From positions 1 to 32,347 of the forward strand of contig CABXVU010000003.1 of NCBI GenBank assembly GCA_902515775.1: a DNA stretch of 32,347 nt, read 5' to 3'. Positions 7,946 to 16,439 of the stretch are shown here, in pieces. Origin of the DNA: an uncultured SAR86 cluster bacterium. GTDB lineage: Bacteria > Pseudomonadota > Gammaproteobacteria > Magnimaribacterales > D2472. The translations under genes were made by a program, and so were the position numbers. The first letter of the stretch is position 1; every line of letters begins with the position of its first letter. The notes beneath the pieces are model-generated. The model was not told where the DNA came from. It saw nothing but the letters and a program-made list of their open reading frames with translations, and searched no databases.

Positions 7946-9641
7946 TTTGAATGGCCACTCCTGCATTAGGTCTTCTTAGGTCTGCAAAACCCTCAACGCC
8001 CTTTGAGGATATTAAAATGCTTTGAGTAGAACCCATTGTCTTTGATTCTTCGACTTTATGACCAAATGATTGAAGAATATTAATAGTATCCTTGCTAAAA
8101 CCTCTTTCTAAAAGTAAATTTTCTTTTGGCCAATCTTTATGAATTCTAGGAAGCATAGATGCTTCACCTAATGTCAATTCAAAATCTATAATTCCAGTCA
8201 GCATTCTCAAGATAGCTGCTGGAATTAAAGCACCTCCAGGAGATCCTGTAACAAGCTTTATAGAGTCATTTTTATCAAATACTATGATAGGAGACATGGT
8301 ACTCATAGGCCTTTTTCCAGATTCAAATCTATTACCAATACTTGCAGATCGATCAATTACACCAGATTCTCCATATTGATATGCAAAATTATTCATTTGA
8401 TTGTTTAAGAGAATACCTGTTCCAGGAATTGTTACTCCAGAGCCAAAAGAGTATCCCAAAGTATATGTGTTGGAGACGACATTACCATTACTATCTATAA
8501 TTGAATAATGAGTAGTATTTTCACCTTCTTCAAATAATGATTCTGGGTTAATTGATTCTGATTTTGTGACCAAGTTCAAATTAATATCTTTCGCAAGAGT
8601 TTTAGCTCTTTGTTTAGAAATAATTTTTTCTATTGGCACGTTATAAAATAGAGGATCTCCCATAAATCTGGATCGATCCATGTGTCCTCGCTGCAATGCC
8701 TCTGCAAAAATATGAATAAAGTCTGCTGAGTTTGGACCCATTTCATTAGTTTTAAAGTTTTCAATAATATTTAATCCTTCAAGCAGCACTGCAGCTCCTC
8801 CAGCAGGCGGAGGATGAGCAAAAATTTTGTAATTTCTATAAGTTGTAAGAATAGGTTCTGAAAATCTTGGCTTATAATTTTTGAGGTCTTCTGCTGAAAT
8901 ATAACCATTATTCTGTTTCATAGCTTTAACAATTTTTTTTGAAATCGAACCAGAGTAAAAAGCCTCTTGACCATTATTTGCAATTTCATTTAATGTCCAG
9001 GCTAAACCAGTTCTTTTCACAAGATCATTCTCCATGAGTGGCGCGTCGTTTTGATAATAAATACTTTTAGATTCATCATCTAATTTTATTTGGTCAGCAC
9101 TTCCAATTGCTTGATTGAGGTCATAGCTAACATATATTCCCTTTTTTGCCTGTGAAATAACCGGATTTAGGATTTGCTTGAGTGACAATTTTCCATAACG
9201 TTTGTGAGTTTCCAATAAACCTGCCACTGTTCCAGGGACAGCTGATGCTTTATAGCCGTATCTTCGTTGGTCATAATTTTTTTTCAAAAATAAAAAATCT
9301 TTTTCTATAAGATTATTTGGCGCAGAGCTTCTGAAATCTACAGCTATAGTTTTTTGTTCATCTTGCAGATAAACCAGCATAAAACCTCCGCCACCAAGGT
9401 TTCCTGCTCTTGGAAGAGTTATCGCAAGTGAAAATCCAACTGCAACCGCTGCATCAATAGCATTGCCGCCCATGTTTAAAATTTCTACACCTATATCTGA
9501 AGAAGCTTGATTTTGAGAAACAACCATCCCTGATTTTCCAATCTTTGAATGGAAGGGCGATGGATAATCAATATATCTGACCTGTGCCCAAGAGCTTATT
9601 GATATAAATAGAAATGAAAAGATTATATTTCTATAAGCCAT
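7938..9641 (-). CDS. ggt: Periplasmic gamma-glutamyltransferase
   Basis: This N-terminal nucleophile hydrolase cleaves or transfers gamma-glutamyl groups, for example from glutathione, and matures by cutting itself into two subunits. Residues 1-19 form a signal peptide ending SSWA. The large-subunit motifs GMVVSQNQASSDIG, GGNAIDAAVA and LPRAGNLGGGGFM are present. The self-cleavage site and nucleophile are Thr376 in GENTTHYS, followed by the small-subunit motifs NTYTLGYSFGSG, LNNQMNNF, RPMSTMSP and GSPGG. At 567 residues the length is typical, and the enzyme should be active and periplasmic. It starts five bases after the DASS transporter and overlaps the EthD-like gene, so the three are probably one transcript. 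Confidence 0.95.
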   Translation of the reverse strand: MAYRNIIFSFLFISISSWAQVRYIDYPSPFHSKIGKSGMVVSQNQASSDIGVEILNMGGNAIDAAVAVGFSLAITLPRAGNLGGGGFMLVYLQDEQKTIAVDFRSSAPNNLIEKDFLFLKKNYDQRRYGYKASAVPGTVAGLLETHKRYGKLSLKQILNPVISQAKKGIYVSYDLNQAIGSADQIKLDDESKSIYYQNDAPLMENDLVKRTGLAWTLNEIANNGQEAFYSGSISKKIVKAMKQNNGYISAEDLKNYKPRFSEPILTTYRNYKIFAHPPPAGGAAVLLEGLNIIENFKTNEMGPNSADFIHIFAEALQRGHMDRSRFMGDPLFYNVPIEKIISKQRAKTLAKDINLNLVTKSESINPESLFEEGENTTHYSIIDSNGNVVSNTYTLGYSFGSGVTIPGTGILLNNQMNNFAYQYGESGVIDRSASIGNRFESGKRPMSTMSPIIVFDKNDSIKLVTGSPGGALIPAAILRMLTGIIDFELTLGEASMLPRIHKDWPKENLLLERGFSKDTINILQSFGHKVEESKTMGSTQSILISSKGVEGFADLRRPNAGVAIQND

Positions 9642-9646
9642 AAATA

Positions 9647-11083
9647 TTAAAATATCATTGGAGCAAGATAGAAGGCAAAAATAGTAACTAAAAATATTCC
9701 AATAATATTTAATGCAAAACCAGCTATTATCATATCTGGAATAGTTAGTTTGCCTGAACCAAACACAATTGCATTAGGTGGAGTAGCTACAGGAAGCATG
9801 AAAGCACAACTTGCAGCTAAAACCACTGGTATCGTTAAAGATATTGGGGCAATGCCTAAAGCAACAGCAACTGCGCCAACAACAGGTAAGAAAGTGGAGG
9901 TTGTTGCGACATTAGACGTAATTTCTGTCAAAAATATAATCATGGTTGCTACAGCTAATATAAGAATAATTGAAGGTACATTCTCTAAAACAGTGAGGCC
10001 TTGCCCAATCCATCCACCCAGACCTGATGAGCCAATTGATGCTGCTAGAGACAAACCACCGCCGAATAGAACAAGTAAGCCCCATGGAAGCTTATTTGCT
10101 TGTTCCCAAGTCAGTAGATCAGTTTTCTGATTTTCTGAGGGAATAAAAAAGAAACTTAATGCTGCAATTATTGCAATGCCAGCATCTGTAAGACCAGAAA
10201 ATGGGGTGTAATTATCAAGCAGTGTTCTAAACATCCAGGCACTTGCTGCTAAAGAAAAAATTGTCAAAACTTTTTTTTCATCTTTGCTCAGAGGACCTAA
10301 ATCATTCAGCATATTTTGTAGCTGAAGCTTTGTTTCAATACTTGCTATGAAATTTACTGGATAGACAATTTTTGTGATTGCATACCACGAAGAAAATAAC
10401 ATAAATGTTGCAATAGGAACTCCAAGTTTCATCCAATCAGTAAAAGAGATTTCAAGACCATATGTTTCTTGCATAAAACCTACAAATATTATGTTTGGCG
10501 CTGTTCCTACTAAAGTAGACATACCCCCAATGGATGCAGCATATGCAATGCCTAATAGAAGTGAAATTTCAAAATTCCTTCTATCTCTTTGAGAAAAATT
10601 TGGAATGGTTTCAGCTACACTCGCGCAAACAGCTAGACCAATTGGGAGCAGCATTAACGTTGTGGACGTATTCATTACCCACATGCTGATTATTGCTGAT
10701 ACCAACATAAAACCACCTATAAGTTTTGCTCCGCTATTGCCTACTGCAATAAGCATCTTTAAAGCAAGACGTTTATGAAGACCTGAGGATTCAATCCCTA
10801 AAGCTAAAATAAAACCACCCATAAACAAATAAATATTTGGATTAGCATAGGGAAGGGCAGCAGTTTTAAAATCTGTGACTCCAAGCATTGGAAAGCAAGC
10901 AAGTGGCAAAAGTGCTGTAACAGCTACCGGAACTGCCTCAGTTGCCCACCAAATAGCCATTAACAAAGTTACTGCAGCAACAGCCCACCCAACAGAAGAC
11001 AGAGATTCTGGATTGGGTGAAAGAAGAATAAAAAAGAAGGCTGCTAAACCAATCCAAAAACCTTTTTTGTTATAGGCTTGCAT
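9647..11083 (-). CDS. DASS (SLC13) family anion:sodium symporter
   Basis: This is an inner-membrane carrier of the divalent anion:sodium symporter family, which imports dicarboxylates such as succinate, malate or related amino acids, or sulfate. It is 478 residues with many hydrophobic segments. The paired substrate/sodium motifs appear as NTSTTLML (138-145) and SNVATTSTF (390-398). The PROSITE-type family signature is complete: ASCAFMLPVATPPNAIV (424-440). GGMSTLVGTAPN (187-198) is also conserved. The substrate cannot be read from sequence; a carboxylate is more likely than sulfate given the neighbours. Its ATG overlaps the stop of the upstream hydrolase-like gene by one base (TAATG), and gamma-glutamyltransferase follows five bases later. 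Confidence 0.92.
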   Translation of the reverse strand: MQAYNKKGFWIGLAAFFFILLSPNPESLSSVGWAVAAVTLLMAIWWATEAVPVAVTALLPLACFPMLGVTDFKTAALPYANPNIYLFMGGFILALGIESSGLHKRLALKMLIAVGNSGAKLIGGFMLVSAIISMWVMNTSTTLMLLPIGLAVCASVAETIPNFSQRDRRNFEISLLLGIAYAASIGGMSTLVGTAPNIIFVGFMQETYGLEISFTDWMKLGVPIATFMLFSSWYAITKIVYPVNFIASIETKLQLQNMLNDLGPLSKDEKKVLTIFSLAASAWMFRTLLDNYTPFSGLTDAGIAIIAALSFFFIPSENQKTDLLTWEQANKLPWGLLVLFGGGLSLAASIGSSGLGGWIGQGLTVLENVPSIILILAVATMIIFLTEITSNVATTSTFLPVVGAVAVALGIAPISLTIPVVLAASCAFMLPVATPPNAIVFGSGKLTIPDMIIAGFALNIIGIFLVTIFAFYLAPMIF

Positions 11084-11943
11084 TATTTTAATCTCGCGTA
11101 AAACATTTCTGCTGCATAAGGCACCATTTGCTCAGTATTACCATGACCTTTTTTTGTAGGAACTTCAACCATTCCCCATTTAAAAAATTGGTTGACCTCC
11201 TTTGATTTTGCAACAGCAGATTCAAAAAAATTTCTTCCTCTATCTAATCTGTGCTTTCCTTGAAGATTTATAGTATCCCAGTGCTCTTTAACATAACCTG
11301 AATTAGGTCTGGTAGATGTATCAGCTCTGCCAAGCATGAGTAAAAAATATTTACTAAAAGATTTTTTAAGTTGTTCATTATTTATATTTGCATCGGTCAA
11401 ACCAAATGGCCATTTTTGGTCAGTCATAGATAAATACCAACCTAAATTTGCGGCAATTGCCAAAGTATGTGTTGCTTCTGGGTAGTGAAGTACATATCTG
11501 TGGACAAAATGTGCACCAGCCCCATGGCCGTATATTCCCCAGTTATTTGATTTAATTTTAAATTTTTTTAGAGTAGATTTTACTAGAGGATCAATGACTG
11601 AAAATAAATGTTTATCAGTCGAAATAAATTCATTATTTTCTGTGAAAACATTTCCATAATTAAATTGATGAACACCTGGAAAATTCTTTTCACTAAACTG
11701 AGGAACAATTATGAATAAATTTAATTCCTTAGCTTTAACTATCCATTGATCTCTATATTCTTTGCCATTTCTTTTCCTCCCATGCATTACAACAACCAGT
11801 CTGGTAGCTCGATTAATTTTTTCTGGAGCAACATAAAAAACAGGTATTTTAGCGAATGAATTATGTGAAAATGTAAACAAATCCTCCCCCTTAACCACTA
11901 CGGCAGAGATGAGCATTAATAATAAAATAGATATTTTTTTCAT
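11083..11943 (-). CDS. Exported alpha/beta-hydrolase-like protein lacking the nucleophile serine
   Basis: The protein resembles the polyhydroxybutyrate-depolymerase/feruloyl-esterase branch of alpha/beta hydrolases, 286 residues with a signal peptide at 1-18. The oxyanion segment VVVMHGRKRNG (50-60), an acid in LGRADT (Asp208) and a His in KKGHGN (His267) are in the expected order. The nucleophile elbow, normally G-x-S-x-G, reads GHGAG, with Gly141 (codon GGG) where Ser is expected. I checked the codons on the minus strand. It may therefore be a non-catalytic binding protein, or use another residue. No Shine-Dalgarno sequence precedes the start; the terminator hairpin of the receptor gene sits eight bases upstream. 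It is coupled to the DASS transporter by a TAATG overlap. Confidence 0.7.
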   Translation of the reverse strand: MKKISILLLMLISAVVVKGEDLFTFSHNSFAKIPVFYVAPEKINRATRLVVVMHGRKRNGKEYRDQWIVKAKELNLFIIVPQFSEKNFPGVHQFNYGNVFTENNEFISTDKHLFSVIDPLVKSTLKKFKIKSNNWGIYGHGAGAHFVHRYVLHYPEATHTLAIAANLGWYLSMTDQKWPFGLTDANINNEQLKKSFSKYFLLMLGRADTSTRPNSGYVKEHWDTINLQGKHRLDRGRNFFESAVAKSKEVNQFFKWGMVEVPTKKGHGNTEQMVPYAAEMFYARLK

Positions 11944-11949
11944 ATTAAT

Positions 11950-11973
11950 AAAAAGGGAGCAAAAGCCCCCTTT
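11950..11973 (-). terminator. Rho-independent terminator of the TonB receptor gene
   Basis: Read on the minus strand the site is AAAGGGGGC, loop TTTT, GCTCCCTTT, then further T residues. The stem is nine pairs with one G-T wobble. It lies 24 bases after the receptor stop and only about six bases before the start codon of the next gene, so it could act as an attenuator between the receptor and the downstream genes. Confidence 0.8.
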
Positions 11974-11997
11974 ATAGTATTTCCTAAGGAATTAATA

Positions 11998-14922
11998 TTA
12001 GAATTTTTTGTAAAATTCTACACTATAGTTTCTTCCATAGTCAGTATGAATATCACCCCAAAAATTTCCATAAGTTTCATCTGCGAGGGGGGCCCTTTCA
12101 TCTTCAATGTTTTTAACTTGTAATCTTATTCTTAAATCGTTTTTAAAAGTATATCCAAGAGTAAGGTTGATCATGGTCATTGAGTCTACCGTCCACATAA
12201 CTCTTTCACCATCAATTGTTTCCGTATGTCCTGATTCAAAGAACTCTCCCCATTGAGTACCAGAAACAAGCATTTGGAAAGAGCCATTTCTCCATCCAAG
12301 TCTCATTGTATATTTATCTTCAATAGAGCCATTCAAACCAAGAAGATCGTCTACGCCTCTAACTGGAGCCAAGCCTGCTAGGGTACCTCCAGACTGTCCG
12401 GCTACACTTAGTCTTTTTGCATCACCACCTGCTTCTTGATTTTTTGTATCGTAATGAACATTCACAAATTTTACAGAAAACGCGCCATAATTAGTGTCTA
12501 TTGAATAGATAACGCTTGTATCATAACCTTCTATTAGTCTGGTATCACCATTAACATAATAGTCATTCACTCTTTCAACAAGACCAGCAGGACAAAGGCT
12601 CGCTGCAGCCCAATTTACCGTATCCTCAGGAACAGGATTACGAATAACATTTGGATTACCTATGCATTCACTGGGACCTCCCTCAGCTCTAATAAGAGTA
12701 TCTAGCAAAATAGCATTGGTCATCCCAAAAATACCTACGGTGTCCTCAGTTTCTATAGACCATTTATCCAGGGTGATAATCAGATTGTCTAGAGGCTCCA
12801 GCACAAGGCCGATTGATTCATTTTCACCAAGCTCAGCTTTTAAGCCAGGATTGCCTTCAGTGACTCTTTGCATAGAGTAATCATCCTGATTGACTCCACT
12901 AGCAAATTCTAATAATGCATCATTTGTAGAAGTACTCCTTCCGAGAAACCCTTCATTAACTAGGATTAGTGCAGGAGCCCTAAATGTTTCAGATGCAGAA
13001 TATCGTAATTTAACTTGATCAATAGGCTGCCATCCAATTGCAAATTTACCTACTGTTGCATCTCCGTAATCATCTGAGTCTTCATATCTAACAGCGAGCT
13101 GCGCATCAATAGTTTCATGAAGAGGAATTTGTAACTCTCCAAAAAATGAACTTGTTGTTCGCGAGCCGGATGAGGCTGGAGTTGCACTAGAATTAACAAC
13201 ATCAGAAATAAGAGGGAAGGTAAGTCCAGCTTTTGGTCCAACTGGAACAACATAAGGAATTCTTCCATCAATTCTTGGATCTCTGCCATCGGTATATTCT
13301 TCATCTCTTGTTTCAAAACCTATCAGAGCACCAACTGGTCCTGCTGGAAGTTCAAAAATATTATTATTTGATAATTTAAAATCAAGTAAAAATAGATTAG
13401 TGGTATTTTCTCTAAAAATATCTATGGTAAATGAGCTCTCATCACTGCAACCATACCCCCCACAAAAAGGGTTATACGCGTTTGGAGTAGATAAAGCTAA
13501 TGCTTGATTGAGAAGAGTCATTGATTGTCTATTTTTATTTTTTTGTTTTGATTTAGCATCTGACCAAAGAACCGCGGTATCCCAATCCCAGTCTCCGATA
13601 GTTCCTCTGAAGCCTTGAAGGAATCTTAATGTTACTCTGTCAGAATCATAACCTCTTGGTGCATTAAACCTATGTCTAGCTTTAAATAAACCCAAACCAT
13701 TTTTAATCTGTGAAGAATCAACAAGCTTATTCCCATTGCCGTCAACTAATTGATTTAACCAATAGTTCGATAATGGCACTAAGAATGGTTGTGTACACGA
13801 ACCAGTTTTAGCACATGACCCTGCACCTAGTGTTGTGCCAGCAAACAGTTGCTGAGTTGCAAATGAATGGTAGTAACCTATCTCAGTATAAGCTTCAATT
13901 CCACTATCGAGTTCAGTATTTATAAAAACGAAAAGATTCTCTCTTTTGAGATCAGGTCTCATCCATCGAGTTTCATTGTATGCGGCTCTTAATGATGTTA
14001 ATGGATTACTTGATTTGCTAAGGTACAGACATGTATCTCCGCCAGTTCCAGTGTATGCACAGCCTCCTGAATTAGGTCTTGTGTGAATGTATCGGTTTCC
14101 TCCACCATGCCAAGTACCAAATTGAGAAGCTGCATTTCTATTTAACCATGTTGAATCATCCCAAGCAGTTCCATCATATTTACCTAGTCCAGGTGAAACT
14201 CTTGCATCTTGCGCTAGCCATTTAGGATCTTCATTACCTCTAATTTCGGCTCTTCTGTAGGCATCAAAATAAACAGAGACATTTGTATTTTCAAAATCTT
14301 GACCCCATTGAACGCTTAATTTTTGATCATTTGCAGCAAAATGCTCATAACCACTTAGTTTGTATCTAACTCTTGTACCGACAAAATTTGATTTGAGTAC
14401 TGTATTTATAACTCCCGCCAATGCATCTGCACCATATATGGCAGAAGCACCATCTCTAAGAATTTCAATTCTATCTGCCCCATTTACTGGAATAGCATTA
14501 GAGTTTGTGGTGAATACTGGCATTGATCCGCCAAGAATTGGTTCTGTCTGATATCCAGGTGAAGTAATGATTCTTCTTCCATTAAGCAGAGTTAATGTAG
14601 TACCAGCACTAATATCTCTCAAATTAAATGCACCAATATCCCCACGAGAGGCGTTGTATCCGCCACTAAACTCGTTTTGATTAAATGTGTTTTGGCCAAG
14701 TTCGGCAATATTATCAAGAAGCTCATCACCAGAATCTGCTCCAAGCGATTCAATATCTTCGCTCGATATAACTGATACAGGCAGAGCTCCTGTAATCCTT
14801 GCTCCTTTGATCTGAGAACCAACAACAACAATTTCTTCAACATCAGAAGTATTTTCTTGAGCTAAGATATTAATTGAAAATGGAATGACTAAGGCAATTA
14901 AAGCCAATTTTAAAGTTTTCAT
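11998..14922 (-). CDS. TonB-dependent outer-membrane receptor
   Basis: This is an outer-membrane channel powered by TonB, 974 residues. I start it at the ATG at 14922 because it gives a clean signal peptide (MKTLKLALIALVIPFSINILAQ is residues 1-22) and has GGGGA just upstream. The ATG at 14958 would add 12 residues without purpose. The plug domain begins at EEIVVVGSQIKG and includes LTLLNGRRI, IPVNGADRIEILRDGASAIYG split over two strands, and DALAGVINTVLK. The rest is a 22-strand-type barrel ending in the usual aromatic residue (EFYKKF). Eight cysteines form close pairs in likely surface loops. The ligand is unknown. An exported M20 amidohydrolase lies upstream and gamma-glutamyltransferase downstream, which suggests an amide or peptide-like nutrient. 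Confidence 0.93.
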   Translation of the reverse strand: MKTLKLALIALVIPFSINILAQENTSDVEEIVVVGSQIKGARITGALPVSVISSEDIESLGADSGDELLDNIAELGQNTFNQNEFSGGYNASRGDIGAFNLRDISAGTTLTLLNGRRIITSPGYQTEPILGGSMPVFTTNSNAIPVNGADRIEILRDGASAIYGADALAGVINTVLKSNFVGTRVRYKLSGYEHFAANDQKLSVQWGQDFENTNVSVYFDAYRRAEIRGNEDPKWLAQDARVSPGLGKYDGTAWDDSTWLNRNAASQFGTWHGGGNRYIHTRPNSGGCAYTGTGGDTCLYLSKSSNPLTSLRAAYNETRWMRPDLKRENLFVFINTELDSGIEAYTEIGYYHSFATQQLFAGTTLGAGSCAKTGSCTQPFLVPLSNYWLNQLVDGNGNKLVDSSQIKNGLGLFKARHRFNAPRGYDSDRVTLRFLQGFRGTIGDWDWDTAVLWSDAKSKQKNKNRQSMTLLNQALALSTPNAYNPFCGGYGCSDESSFTIDIFRENTTNLFLLDFKLSNNNIFELPAGPVGALIGFETRDEEYTDGRDPRIDGRIPYVVPVGPKAGLTFPLISDVVNSSATPASSGSRTTSSFFGELQIPLHETIDAQLAVRYEDSDDYGDATVGKFAIGWQPIDQVKLRYSASETFRAPALILVNEGFLGRSTSTNDALLEFASGVNQDDYSMQRVTEGNPGLKAELGENESIGLVLEPLDNLIITLDKWSIETEDTVGIFGMTNAILLDTLIRAEGGPSECIGNPNVIRNPVPEDTVNWAAASLCPAGLVERVNDYYVNGDTRLIEGYDTSVIYSIDTNYGAFSVKFVNVHYDTKNQEAGGDAKRLSVAGQSGGTLAGLAPVRGVDDLLGLNGSIEDKYTMRLGWRNGSFQMLVSGTQWGEFFESGHTETIDGERVMWTVDSMTMINLTLGYTFKNDLRIRLQVKNIEDERAPLADETYGNFWGDIHTDYGRNYSVEFYKKF

Positions 14923-14948
14923 AATTTTCCCCAAAAATATGTCCAACA

Positions 14949-14978
14949 AATATAGCAATAAGCCCTACATAAAGTAAA
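14949..14978 (-). promoter_or_regulatory. Candidate sigma-70 promoter of the TonB receptor gene
   Basis: On the minus strand TTTACT (14973-14978) and TATATT (14949-14954) are separated by 18 bases, matching four and five of six consensus positions. The start would lie about 20 bases before the receptor ATG. Read by eye in AT-rich DNA, so it is only a candidate. Confidence 0.4.
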
Positions 14979-15002
14979 TATTTTGATTGTAAAAAAAATA
15001 AG

Positions 15003-16439
15003 TTATTTTCTATAATCTAAGGGAGGTTTTCTTTCCCCAAGGAGGGGATAATACTCAAAATCTTCACCAACTGTATTTATGTACTCAGTTTTTGCCAACG
15101 TAATAATCTCAGGACTTAAAAATAGATCTTTTGCTGTATCAGCAAGAACTTGAGCAGCTAACTTAGTTCCTTTGAGGCCTATGGAATGGCCACCTGTAGA
15201 TACTGCTTGCCAAGAATGAGCAGCCGTTCCAGGAACCCACGTTGCAGTTCTTAAGCCGGCCTGTGGAACAACCCAGCTGACATCCCCAACATCTGTTGAG
15301 CCATATGTATGACTTGTTAAATAAGGCCTTATATTTTCTTGATCTCCAATCATACTCCCAGGAGAGATTAAAGTTTGATGAATTTTTTTTGCATATTCAT
15401 GTTCTGCTTTTGAATACTGAATTCCTCCACGTGATAGAAGGTTTTTATGCATAACCTTTTGAAGAGTTTCATTAGGAAGCTTGGAATAATTTCCATGCAT
15501 CACTTCATATGTAACATCAGTTTGTGTTCCAATGGCAGCGCCTTCTGCAGCTTCAACCACCCATTCAAATATTTCTTGTACTTTTTCCCTTCTTGGATGC
15601 CTAACATAGTAATAAACCTCAGCTAAATCAGGTATTACATTTGGCGCAAGACCTCCTTTAGTAATGACGTAATGAATTCTAGACTCTTGAGGTATATGTT
15701 CTCTCATCATATTAACCATCATGTTCATAGCCTCAACTCCATCAAGAGCAGATCGACCCTTGTGTGGAGACCCAGCAGCATGTGCTGAGATACCGGTGAA
15801 TCTAAATTTTGCAGATTTATTTGAATTTGAAGATTCAGCGTTTGCTGCATTGGAACTACTAGGATGCCAATGTAATACCGCATCAACATCGTCAAATAGT
15901 CCAGCACGAACCATGTATACTTTTCCTGAACCACCTTCTTCTGCTGGAGTACCATAGAACCTAATTGTTCCTTTAGTATTTGTTTCAATAAGCCATTCTT
16001 TAACTGCTATGGCTGCCCAAGCAGATGCTGCACCAAATAGATGATGTCCGCAGGCATGACCAGCAATGACATCATCTCTTTCTTCTTTGAATGGTGATGC
16101 AGTCTGCATTAATCCTGGCAAGGCGTCATATTCCCCTAAAATTCCTATTACTGGCCCACCATTAGAGTATTCTGCAATGAATGCTGTTGGTATTTCTGCA
16201 ACTCCAGATTCAATGGTGAAACCATTTGCTAATAATTCTTCTTTTAAAAGTGCTGAACTTTTATGCTCTTGATATCCAACCTCAGCCCAATCCCAGATTT
16301 TTAACGCTACATCTTCAAATGTTTTTTGATGTTTATTTAAAGCTTTATCGAGGCCTGGGTCGGCATGCAAATTAATGGATGTTATTAACCCAATGATAAT
16401 ACTTGATTGGATGAGTATTTTACTTTTAATCCTATACAT
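15003..16439 (-). CDS. Exported M20-family amidohydrolase, AbgB-like
   Basis: This is a metal-dependent amidohydrolase/carboxypeptidase of 478 residues, resembling aminobenzoyl-glutamate hydrolase subunit B, which splits p-aminobenzoyl-glutamate into p-aminobenzoate and glutamate. Metal and catalytic motifs are GHACGHH (127-133), PAEEGG (165-170, catalytic Glu167/168) and HWHP (190-193); the dimer-domain histidine is His220 in ISAHAAGSP. Unlike cytoplasmic AbgB it has a signal peptide ending SINLHA (cleavage after residue 26), so it acts in the periplasm. The next in-frame Met is at residue 111, past conserved sequence, so the start at 16439 stands even though it overlaps the thiolase-like gene by 55 bases. 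The actual substrate (aminobenzoyl-glutamate, acyl-amino acid or another amide) cannot be told from sequence. Confidence 0.88.
   Translation of the reverse strand: MYRIKSKILIQSSIIIGLITSINLHADPGLDKALNKHQKTFEDVALKIWDWAEVGYQEHKSSALLKEELLANGFTIESGVAEIPTAFIAEYSNGGPVIGILGEYDALPGLMQTASPFKEERDDVIAGHACGHHLFGAASAWAAIAVKEWLIETNTKGTIRFYGTPAEEGGSGKVYMVRAGLFDDVDAVLHWHPSSSNAANAESSNSNKSAKFRFTGISAHAAGSPHKGRSALDGVEAMNMMVNMMREHIPQESRIHYVITKGGLAPNVIPDLAEVYYYVRHPRREKVQEIFEWVVEAAEGAAIGTQTDVTYEVMHGNYSKLPNETLQKVMHKNLLSRGGIQYSKAEHEYAKKIHQTLISPGSMIGDQENIRPYLTSHTYGSTDVGDVSWVVPQAGLRTATWVPGTAAHSWQAVSTGGHSIGLKGTKLAAQVLADTAKDLFLSPEIITLAKTEYINTVGEDFEYYPLLGERKPPLDYRK

Noticed and set aside
7946-7966. Earlier ATG for the EthD-like gene
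   Set aside because: It would add MQEWPFK, which is unlike EthD proteins, and enlarge the overlap with ggt; the MIK start fits the family and has GGAG upstream.
9750-10130. Plus-strand open frame of 126 codons
   Set aside because: Antisense to the DASS transporter, whose complete family signature lies on the minus strand; Ala/Thr/Pro-rich composition is the mirror of transmembrane codons.
14923-14958. Earlier ATG for the first TonB receptor
   Set aside because: It would put 12 extra residues before a complete signal peptide, and the ATG at 14922 has a GGGGA ribosome-binding sequence.
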